This document shows, in pieces, positions 1 through 5,987 of a stretch of DNA of 5,987 nucleotides (the stretch's first letter is position 1; every line of letters starts with the position of its first letter). A program made the translations under genes and the position numbers. Source of the stretch: Acidobacteriaceae bacterium (GTDB taxonomy: Bacteria > Acidobacteriota > Terriglobia > Terriglobales > Acidobacteriaceae); assembly GCA_025462805.1 (NCBI GenBank), contig JAOAPJ010000238.1, positions 1 through 5,987 of the forward strand. Direction: 5' to 3'. Below the pieces are notes generated by a model. That model ran no database searches. It was not told the DNA's origin and worked only from the letters and a program-made list of their open reading frames with translations.

Positions 1-219
1 GCCGAACTGGTTGCTAACCTGCTGAGTGGCGATGGCGTTGACCTGTGACTGAATCTGAGCAGTCGACATGCTCGGATCGAAGACCAGCACGTTCGGTCCA
101 AAGTTCGGGGTGGCCTGAGCTATGGCAGCAGTGCTCATAGCTCCCATTGCCAGCAGGAGCGTGCCGCACAGCCGCACTAAGGATAGCTTCTTACCTGCAG
201 ATGTAATCGCTAAGTTCAT
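1..219 (-). CDS. Secreted protein, N-terminal fragment (possible Acidobacteriota beta-helix-like family)
   Basis: Reading leftward from the ATG at 219-217, the frame stays open for 73 codons to the window edge, so the C-terminal part is missing. The protein begins with a classical Sec signal peptide. It has a basic n-region (Lys10, Lys11, Arg16), a hydrophobic core at about residues 17-33, and an Ala32-Ile33-Ala34 cleavage motif, predicting a mature protein that starts at Gln35. A Shine-Dalgarno GGAAG lies 8 nt before the ATG, which supports this start. The mature start reads TPNFGPNVLVFDPSMS (residues 37-52), followed by a Gln/Asn/Ala-rich stretch ending VSNQFG. From memory this resembles a large secreted family in Acidobacteriota, annotated variously as coagulation factor 5/8 type or adenylyl cyclase and probably forming a beta-helix; those labels do not establish function. 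Export is well supported. The family assignment is moderate, and no enzymatic role can be given from this fragment. Confidence 0.8.
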   Translation of the reverse strand, partial: MNLAITSAGKKLSLVRLCGTLLLAMGAMSTAAIAQATPNFGPNVLVFDPSMSTAQIQSQVNAIATQQVSNQFG

Positions 220-227
220 AGTCCCAA

Positions 228-232
228 CTTCC
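228..232 (-). promoter_or_regulatory. Ribosome binding site of the secreted-protein gene
   Basis: On the minus strand the sequence GGAAG is followed by 8 nt (TTGGGACT) and then ATG at 219. Motif and spacing fit a Shine-Dalgarno site. They favour this ATG over the internal Met codons at residues 25 and 28, which would destroy the signal peptide. Confidence 0.6.
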
Positions 233-257
233 GTCACTGAGTTGAACTGCGCGGGCA

Positions 258-287
258 ACACTAGGCGGTGGAAGATGGGGTTGTCAA
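258..287 (-). promoter_or_regulatory. Predicted sigma70-type promoter for the secreted-protein gene
   Basis: On the minus strand a perfect -35 hexamer TTGACA (287-282) is followed by an 18-nt spacer and a weak -10 hexamer TAGTGT (263-258), which keeps the most conserved T, A and final T of TATAAT. Transcription would start near 251, giving a leader of about 30 nt that contains the Shine-Dalgarno site. The promoter lies between the inverted repeat downstream of mdtC and the start of the secreted-protein gene, as expected if that gene is transcribed separately from the efflux operon. This is a consensus match by eye only; the poor -10 lowers confidence. Confidence 0.4.
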
Positions 288-383
288 ACAGCTATGTAGA
301 AGACAATCGGTAGTCTGTGAAGCAGGACTTACGGCAGGAGGCGCAAGGTGGAGAAAATCAAAGAGATATTCTGATTGAAACGG

Positions 384-436
384 GCGCGCCAAACGTAATT
401 CTAATTAGGGAACATGACATATGTCGTCTGGCGCGC
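384..436 (-). terminator. Inverted repeat / stem-loop downstream of mdtC, possible terminator
   Basis: Arms at 384-395 (GCGCGCCAAACG) and 425-436 (CGTCTGGCGCGC) pair over 12 positions around a 29-nt AT-rich loop. In RNA from the minus strand all 12 positions pair, one as G-U; in plus-strand RNA that position is an A-C mismatch. The structure therefore fits the efflux transcript better. It begins 27 nt after the mdtC stop codon. The 3' side is followed by CCGTTTCAATC rather than a clear U-tract and the loop is long, so it is not a canonical intrinsic terminator. It could instead protect the mRNA 3' end or be a protein-binding site. Confidence 0.35.
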
Positions 437-463
437 GGTGATTTCTTGACTAAACGGACGGAG

Positions 464-3400
464 TTAGTCTCCGTGCTGCTCCACACGTACCCAGTGCTCT
501 TTGTGTCCTGGAGTAAACGCTAACCGGATGCGATCAAACACCAGATACACCACCGGCGTGGTGAACAGGGTCAGCATCTGCGAGACAATCAGACCGCCAA
601 CGATGGTGATGCCGAGGGGCCGTCGCAGCTCCGATCCCGTACCGGTGCCGAGCGCCAGCGGCAGTCCGCCCAGCAGCGCCGCCATGGTCGTCATCATGAT
701 GGGACGGAACCTCAGCAGGCAGGCCTCATAGATCGCGGCCTCCGGCGACTTGCCCTCCTCGCGTTCTGCGGAGAGTGCGAAGTCGATCATCATGATCGCG
801 TTCTTCTTGACGATCCCGATCAGCAGGATGATCCCGATCAGCGCAATCACGCTCAGGTCCGTATGAGTCAGCAGCAAGGCGAGGATGGCGCCGACTCCGG
901 CGGAAGGCAGCGTGGAGAGAATGGTGATGGGGTGAACAAAACTCTCGTACAGAATGCCGAGGACGATGTACACAGTGGCGAGTGCAAAGGCAATCAGCAT
1001 CGGCTCACTGGCCAGCGAAGACTGGAAGGCCTGCGCCGTTCCGGAGAACGCCGCCTGCACGGTGCTCGGCATGCCCATCTGCGATTTCACCCTGTCCAGC
1101 GCTGTGACTGCGTCACCCAGCGCGACGCCGGGCGCAAGATTGAAGGTTAGCGTGATCGAGGGATACTGGCCAGAGTGATTCACCGCGAGAGGCGTGCGCC
1201 GCGTCTCAAAGTGCGAGATAGCGGAGAGCGGAACATTGCCGGCCCCGGATGACTTGATGTAGATGCCCTTCAGCGCGTCTGGATCGCGCTGGTATTTGGG
1301 ATCTACCTCCATCACGACGTAGTACTGGTTCAACCCGGTGTACATGGTGGACACCTGCCGTTGCCCAAACGCATCGTAGAGCACGTTGTCCACGTCCTGC
1401 ACGGTTACACCCAGGCGGGAGGCGGTGTCTCGGTCGATCACCAGACGCGCTTCGAGTCCATTCTCCTGCTGATCGGTGGAGGCATCGCGCAGCTCCGGCA
1501 TTTGCTTCATCTTCGCCAGCAGCTTGGGCGCCCACTCGTTCAACTCGTCAAGATTGGAATCCTGCAATGTGTACTGGTACTGTGCATCGCTGGCGCGGCC
1601 GCCTATCTGAATATCCTGGGCTGACTGCAGAAACAGCTGCACGCCGGGAATGTGCGAAAGCTTCGGTCGCAGGCGATTGATGATTTGATCCGATGAGACC
1701 TTCCGCTCGCTCAGCGGCTTCAGCGAGACAAACATGCGTCCTACGTTGGTGGTCGCCCCGCCACCACCGCTGCCCGCAAAGGCCATGACAAAGTCAGTGC
1801 CGGGATCCTGCTGCACGATGGCCGCGAGCTGAGCCTGCTTCACCTTCATCGCGTCGAAGGAGATGTCCTGCGATGCACGCGCGGCACCGCCCATGCGCCC
1901 GGTGTCCTGCTGGGGAAAGAAGCCTTTCGGCACAATGATGAACAAATAGACATTGAGCACCAGCGTGCCAATCGCGATGAGCAGCGTGAGATTCTGGTGC
2001 CGCAGCACCCAGCGCAGACCGCGGTCATAGCCGCCGAGCATGGCGTTGAAGACGCGTTCGCCAAGCAGGTATGCCCGGCTGCGTGCGCTCGGATCGCGAT
2101 GCCGCAGGAACTTAGCGCACATCATCGGCGTCGCCGTGAGGGAGACCACGAGCGAGACGGCAATGGCGACCGAAAGGGTGACGGCGAACTCCCGGAAGAG
2201 CTTGCCAACCACGCCGCCCATCAGCAGAATCGGGATGAAGACCGCTATGAGCGACGTGCTCATGGAAAGCACGGTGAACCCTATCTCGCTGGAACCCTTC
2301 ATCGCCGCGTCAAAGGGCGACATGCCCTGCTCGATGTAGCGCGTGATGTTTTCAAGCACCACGATGGCATCGTCGACCACGAACCCCGTGGAGATGGTGA
2401 GTGCCATCAGCGAGAGATTGTCCAGGGTGTAGCCAAGAAGGTACATCACCCCGAAGGTGCCGACCAGCGACAGCGGAACAGCGACGCTGGGAATGATCGT
2501 AGCCCACACATCGCGCAGGAAGACGAACACCACCACGATCACGAGCAGGATGGAGATGATCAGCGTCACCTCCACATCGTGGACGGCAGCGCGGATGGTT
2601 ACTGTGCGATCCAGCACGACGCTGGTATGGATCAGAGGCGAGATCGAAGCCTCAAGCGACGGCAATGCCGCCTTCACCCGGTCCACAGTCTCGATCACAT
2701 TCGCGCCGGGGATTTTGAAGATGACGATCAGCACAGCCGGCTTGCCGTTTGCCAAGCCTGCGTTATACAGATTGGAGGTCGAGTCAATGACCGAGGCGAC
2801 ATCCTGCAGCCGGACCGCCGCACCCGTGGCCTGGTTGTATCCAACCACCAGCGGCGCGTACTCGCTCGCGTGAAAGAGCTGATCGTTGGTGTTGATGTTG
2901 CTGATGCGGCGATCGTTGCGGAAGTAGCCGGTGGCCATGTTCTGGTTCACGGCTCCCAGGGTGGTGCGCACCGATTCAAGCCCAATGCCGAAGGCGGTCA
3001 ACTGCAGCGGGTTCGCTTCGACGCGAACCGCGGGGCTGGCGCTTCCGCCCACAAAGCTTTGTCCGACTCCTGGCACTTGCGAGATCTTCTGCTGCAGCAC
3101 CGAATCAGCGGCGTCGTAGATCTGCGGCTGGCTCAGCGCGTCTGAGGTAAGCGCCAGGATCATGATGGGCGCATCGGCGGGGTTGGTCTTGCGATAGCTC
3201 GGGTTCTGCGGCATGTTCGCGGGCAGCTGCGCCCGCGCCGCATTGATGGCTGCCTGCACGTCGCGAGCAGCGCCGTCGATGTTCCGATTTAGATCGAACT
3301 GCAGCGTGATATTCGTGCCGCCGAGTGTGCTGGACGAGGTCATTTGCGTCACGCCGGCGATGCGGCCGAACTGCCGCTCCAACGGCGTCGCCATCGAAGA

Positions 3401-3580
3401 GGCTGCCGTCTCGGGGCTTGCGCCGGGCAGACTTGCATTGACGTTGATGGTCGGGAACTCCACCTCCGGCAACGAAGACACAGGCAGCAACACATACCCC
3501 ACGGCCCCGGCCAGCAGCATGGCCAGGCTGAGCAGCGAGGTCGCTACCGGGCGGCGAATAAATGGGGCAGAGAGATGCAT
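464..3580 (-). CDS. mdtC: MdtC-type RND multidrug efflux permease
   Basis: This is a complete 1038-residue inner-membrane RND (HAE1-type) transporter subunit, close to the usual length of about 1025-1050. By homology it is the MdtC partner of an MdtABC-like pump that uses proton influx to export toxic compounds through a periplasmic adaptor and an outer-membrane channel. It begins MHLSAPFIRRPVATSLL, with TM1 at about residues 11-34, then the first large periplasmic porter region (about 35-335), TM2-TM6 (about 337-495), TM7 (531-550), the second periplasmic region (about 551-855) and TM8-TM12 (861-1016). Proton-relay residues are all present: Asp403-Asp404 in TM4 (VVDDAIVVLEN), Lys926 in TM10 ([11 protein letters not shown]), and Arg957 and Thr964 in TM11 (RFRPIMMT). 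The frame is open up to an ATG at 3667, but that would add 29 low-hydrophobicity residues overlapping mdtB. The ATG at 3580 matches the family start and has a GAGGGG Shine-Dalgarno. It follows mdtB by 13 nt in the same operon. RND identity is certain; the MdtC rather than generic HAE1 label is likely. Confidence 0.93.
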   Translation of the reverse strand: MHLSAPFIRRPVATSLLSLAMLLAGAVGYVLLPVSSLPEVEFPTINVNASLPGASPETAASSMATPLERQFGRIAGVTQMTSSSTLGGTNITLQFDLNRNIDGAARDVQAAINAARAQLPANMPQNPSYRKTNPADAPIMILALTSDALSQPQIYDAADSVLQQKISQVPGVGQSFVGGSASPAVRVEANPLQLTAFGIGLESVRTTLGAVNQNMATGYFRNDRRISNINTNDQLFHASEYAPLVVGYNQATGAAVRLQDVASVIDSTSNLYNAGLANGKPAVLIVIFKIPGANVIETVDRVKAALPSLEASISPLIHTSVVLDRTVTIRAAVHDVEVTLIISILLVIVVVFVFLRDVWATIIPSVAVPLSLVGTFGVMYLLGYTLDNLSLMALTISTGFVVDDAIVVLENITRYIEQGMSPFDAAMKGSSEIGFTVLSMSTSLIAVFIPILLMGGVVGKLFREFAVTLSVAIAVSLVVSLTATPMMCAKFLRHRDPSARSRAYLLGERVFNAMLGGYDRGLRWVLRHQNLTLLIAIGTLVLNVYLFIIVPKGFFPQQDTGRMGGAARASQDISFDAMKVKQAQLAAIVQQDPGTDFVMAFAGSGGGGATTNVGRMFVSLKPLSERKVSSDQIINRLRPKLSHIPGVQLFLQSAQDIQIGGRASDAQYQYTLQDSNLDELNEWAPKLLAKMKQMPELRDASTDQQENGLEARLVIDRDTASRLGVTVQDVDNVLYDAFGQRQVSTMYTGLNQYYVVMEVDPKYQRDPDALKGIYIKSSGAGNVPLSAISHFETRRTPLAVNHSGQYPSITLTFNLAPGVALGDAVTALDRVKSQMGMPSTVQAAFSGTAQAFQSSLASEPMLIAFALATVYIVLGILYESFVHPITILSTLPSAGVGAILALLLTHTDLSVIALIGIILLIGIVKKNAIMMIDFALSAEREEGKSPEAAIYEACLLRFRPIMMTTMAALLGGLPLALGTGTGSELRRPLGITIVGGLIVSQMLTLFTTPVVYLVFDRIRLAFTPGHKEHWVRVEQHGD

Positions 3581-3589
3581 TGCGTCCGG

Positions 3590-3595
3590 CCCCTC
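3590..3595 (-). promoter_or_regulatory. Ribosome binding site of mdtC, overlapping the mdtB stop codon
   Basis: On the minus strand the mdtB stop TGA (3596-3594) runs directly into GGGG, giving GAGGGG at 3595-3590, then 9 nt to the mdtC ATG at 3580. The site decides the mdtC start. A ribosome terminating on mdtB sits on the mdtC Shine-Dalgarno, which suggests translational coupling of the two subunits. Confidence 0.6.
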
Positions 3596-5987
3596 AGTCC
3601 GCCGAAACCGTGTGCTCGACGCGCGACGTTGCGAACCGCATGCGCCGGCGGCTGAAGCGCTGGGCAAAGCGGTCGAAGTAGAGATAGATCACCGGGGTGG
3701 TGTAAAGCGTCAACGCCTGCGACACGATCAAGCCGCCCACGATTGTGATGCCCAGCGGCTTGCGCAGCTCCGAACCCATGCCGGTGCCCAGCGCCAGCGG
3801 CAATCCGCCCAGCAGCGCCGCCATGGTGGTCATCATGATCGGCCGGAATCGCAACAGGCAGGCCTGGTAGATCGCCTCTTCCGAGCTCTTGCCGCCGTGG
3901 CGCTCCGCTTCGAGGGCGAAGTCGATCATCATGATTGCGTTCTTCTTCACGATGCCGATCAGCAGGATGATGCCGATAATGCCGATGACGTTCAGATCCA
4001 TGCGGAAGAGCAGCAGGGCGAGGATCGCACCAACACCGGCCGAGGGCAGCGTCGAAAGAATCGTGACCGGGTGGATGTAGCTCTCATAGAGCACGCCGAG
4101 CACGATGTAGACGGTGATCAGCGCCGCCAGGATCAGGATGGGTTCGTTCGTCAGCGAGGCCTCAAACGCCTTGGCTGTGCCCTGGAAACTGGCATTCACG
4201 CTCTCCGGCATGTGGAGATCGGTCTCTACCTGGTTGATGATCGCGACCGCATCCCCCAGCGACGCGCCCGGAGCAAGATTGAAGGAGAGCGTGCTCGCCG
4301 GGAACTGGCCGAGGTGCTCGACGGCAAGCGGCGTGCTGGTGCGCTGCACGGTGACAAATGTGCTCAGCGGCACCTGGATCCCGGTCGACGAGGCGACGTA
4401 GATGCTGCGCAGCACGCCCGGGTCGACCTGGAAGTTGTTCTGCACCTCCAGCACCACGTGATACTGGTTCAGCTGCGTATACATGATCGAAACTTCGCGC
4501 TGGCCGAACGCGTCGTAGAGCACGTTGTCGATCGTTGCCATCGTGACCCCGAGTCGTGATGCCGTATCGCGATCGACGATCAGGTCCGTCTCCAGTCCCT
4601 TGTCCTGCATATCGCTGGCTACATCGGTGAGCTGCGGATGCTTCTGCAGCTCTGCCACCAGCTTCTTCGTCCAGGTATTCAGCTCGTTGGGATCCGCGCT
4701 CTCGAGCGAGTACTGGTATTGCGTGCGGCTCACCACGTCGGAGACGGTGAGGTCCTGCAGCGGCTGCATGTAGAGCGTAATGCCCTCAACACTCTGCAGC
4801 TTTGATTGCAATCTCTGGATGATTTGGTTCACCCGATCCGTACGCTGATCCAGCGGTTTCAGGTTGATCTGAATGCGGCCGCTGTTGATGGTCGTGTTGG
4901 TTCCGTCCACCCCGATGAAGGAGGACAGGCTCTGCACGTCGGGATCCTTCAGAATGACGTCGGTCAGCCTCTGCTGTCGCTGCGCCATGCTTTCGAAGGA
5001 GGTCGACTGGGGAGCCTCGGAGATGCCCAGAATCATGCCCGTGTCTTCGATCGGGAAGAAGCCCTTAGGCACGATGACGTAGAGCACAAGCGTAAGCACC
5101 AGCGTGCCGATGGTGACCAAGAGGGTGGCGAAGCGGTGGCGCAACACGAACTGCAGCGTCTCGCCGTACTTCCGGATGACATATTCGAAGAACTGCTCGG
5201 ACTTGCGGTAGAAGGCGTTCTGCTGTGAGGCCGGCTTGTGTTTCAGCAGCTTGGCGCACATCATCGGCGTCAGGGTCAGCGACACCGCGGCCGATACCAG
5301 GATGGTGACAGCGAGCGTGATGGCGAACTCGCGGAACAACCGGCCAACCACATCGCCCATGAACAGCAGTGGGATCAGCACGGCGATCAGCGACACGGTC
5401 AGCGAGACGATGGTGAACCCGATCTGCTCGGAGCCCTTGAGCGCGGCGGCGAGCGGGTCTTCGCCTTCCTCGATATAGCGTGAGATGTTTTCAATCATCA
5501 CGATGGCATCGTCCACGACGAAGCCGGTCGAAATGGTCAGCGCCATCAGCGTGAGGTTGTTCAGGCTGTACCCGAGCAGGTACATGATTCCGAAGGTGCC
5601 GACCAGTGACAGCGGCACGGCAATGCTGGGAATGATGGTGGCGGCGACGCTGCGCAGGAACAGGAAGATCACCATGACCACCAGCGCGATGGTCAGCATC
5701 AGCTCAAACTGAACATCCGCCACGGAAGAGCGGATCGTCTCTGTGCGATCCGTGAGCACCTGCACCTTGATTGCGGCGGGCAGGGTGGTCTGCAGTTGCG
5801 GCAGCAGCTTCTTAATCCGGTCCACGACGGCGATGATGTTGGCGCCCGGCTGCCGCTGCACGTTCATGATCACGGCCGGCTGGCGATTCATCCATGCCGC
5901 CTGCATCGTGTTCTCTGCCCCATCCACGACGTCGGCTACATCGGACAGGCGCACCGGCGCGCCATTGCGATAGGCGACGATGACCGG
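3594..5987 (-). CDS. mdtB: MdtB-type RND multidrug efflux permease, 5' end outside window
   Basis: The frame is open from the right edge (first residues [20 protein letters not shown]) to the TGA at 3596-3594, giving 797 residues. The first roughly 240 residues (TM1 and part of the first porter domain) lie beyond the window. A GTG at 5954 is in frame but is an internal valine codon, not a start. Visible in order are the end of the first periplasmic region, TM2-TM6 starting with [19 protein letters not shown]7 before [11 protein letters not shown], the second periplasmic region, and TM8-TM12. The proton relay is intact: Asp159-Asp160 ([11 protein letters not shown], window numbering), Lys682 ([11 protein letters not shown]), Arg713 and Thr720 (RFRPIMMT). 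The segment [20 protein letters not shown] is typical of MdtB as I recall it, which distinguishes it from the downstream partner. In E. coli, MdtB and MdtC assemble as a mixed trimer, with MdtB reported to be mainly responsible for proton translocation. An mdtA-like adaptor gene is expected upstream, outside the window. RND identity is certain; the MdtB label is likely. Confidence 0.93.
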   Translation of the reverse strand, partial: PVIVAYRNGAPVRLSDVADVVDGAENTMQAAWMNRQPAVIMNVQRQPGANIIAVVDRIKKLLPQLQTTLPAAIKVQVLTDRTETIRSSVADVQFELMLTIALVVMVIFLFLRSVAATIIPSIAVPLSLVGTFGIMYLLGYSLNNLTLMALTISTGFVVDDAIVMIENISRYIEEGEDPLAAALKGSEQIGFTIVSLTVSLIAVLIPLLFMGDVVGRLFREFAITLAVTILVSAAVSLTLTPMMCAKLLKHKPASQQNAFYRKSEQFFEYVIRKYGETLQFVLRHRFATLLVTIGTLVLTLVLYVIVPKGFFPIEDTGMILGISEAPQSTSFESMAQRQQRLTDVILKDPDVQSLSSFIGVDGTNTTINSGRIQINLKPLDQRTDRVNQIIQRLQSKLQSVEGITLYMQPLQDLTVSDVVSRTQYQYSLESADPNELNTWTKKLVAELQKHPQLTDVASDMQDKGLETDLIVDRDTASRLGVTMATIDNVLYDAFGQREVSIMYTQLNQYHVVLEVQNNFQVDPGVLRSIYVASSTGIQVPLSTFVTVQRTSTPLAVEHLGQFPASTLSFNLAPGASLGDAVAIINQVETDLHMPESVNASFQGTAKAFEASLTNEPILILAALITVYIVLGVLYESYIHPVTILSTLPSAGVGAILALLLFRMDLNVIGIIGIILLIGIVKKNAIMMIDFALEAERHGGKSSEEAIYQACLLRFRPIMMTTMAALLGGLPLALGTGMGSELRKPLGITIVGGLIVSQALTLYTTPVIYLYFDRFAQRFSRRRMRFATSRVEHTVSAD

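Noticed and set aside
122..523. Two small plus-strand open frames (122-313 and 317-523)
   Set aside because: The first is largely antisense to the secreted-protein gene and its promoter; the second covers the inverted repeat and runs into mdtC. Neither has a convincing ribosome binding site or recognisable protein features.
1206..1535. A 109-codon minus-strand open frame inside mdtC
   Set aside because: It is an alternative frame of the same strand within mdtC, with Arg/Ala/Gly-rich composition typical of a frame-shifted high-GC shadow.
1997..3145. A 382-codon open frame on the plus strand
   Set aside because: It lies wholly antisense to mdtC. Its translation is rich in His, Arg, Asp and Gln with no domain-like pattern, as expected from reading the opposite strand of a high-GC membrane protein gene.
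3581..3667. A 29-residue N-terminal extension of mdtC from the ATG at 3667
   Set aside because: It would overlap the mdtB coding end and add a polar, Arg/Ser/Ala-rich leader not seen in RND permeases. The ATG at 3580 has a good Shine-Dalgarno and matches the conserved family start.
3213..4559. A 448-codon open frame on the plus strand
   Set aside because: It spans the mdtB/mdtC junction antisense to both genes and has the same low-complexity His/Arg/Asp/Gln-rich composition. The minus-strand frames carry unambiguous RND motifs.
5952..5954. GTG at 5954 as a start codon of mdtB
   Set aside because: The frame remains open to the window edge and encodes the conserved segment preceding it ([11 protein letters not shown]), so this is an internal valine.

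Overview
The window suggests a Gram-negative bacterium of moderately high GC. It is dominated by two adjacent inner-membrane RND efflux permease genes, both on the minus strand. The best lineage clue is the secreted-protein N-terminus at the left edge. Its mature start (Pro-Asn-Phe-Gly-Pro-Asn-Val, then Val-Phe-Asp-Pro-Ser) resembles, from memory, proteins common in Acidobacteriota (Terriglobia/Acidobacteriaceae) that databases often label coagulation factor 5/8 type or adenylyl cyclase. The assignment to Acidobacteriota is an inference, not a demonstrated fact.

Layout, read in the direction of transcription (right to left). From 5987 to 3594 lies an MdtB-type permease whose first roughly 240 residues are beyond the right edge. 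After a 13-nt gap, and with the stop codon of the first gene merging into the ribosome binding site of the second, a complete 1038-residue MdtC-type permease runs from 3580 to 464. Positions 220-463 are intergenic. This stretch holds a 12-bp inverted repeat 27 nt past the mdtC stop, which could form a stem-loop in the efflux transcript, and then a likely sigma70-type promoter and Shine-Dalgarno for the next gene. From 219 to the left edge is the start of that gene, a Sec-exported protein cut off after 73 residues.

How the genes work together: MdtB and MdtC are known to form a heterotrimeric proton-driven pump, in which a periplasmic adaptor (MdtA) and an outer-membrane channel complete the export path. 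The adaptor gene would be expected just upstream, beyond the right edge. Both permeases keep the full set of proton-relay residues (Asp-Asp in TM4, Lys in TM10, Arg and Thr in TM11) at identical spacing, so neither looks degenerate. The secreted protein appears to be an independent transcription unit with no evident functional link to the pump.

I found no RNA genes, mobile elements, CRISPR arrays or attachment sites. The window reads as an ordinary efflux locus. The points worth a second look are the stem-loop, the stop/SD coupling, a glycine-rich loop in MdtC, and a near-identical stretch shared by the two paralogues.
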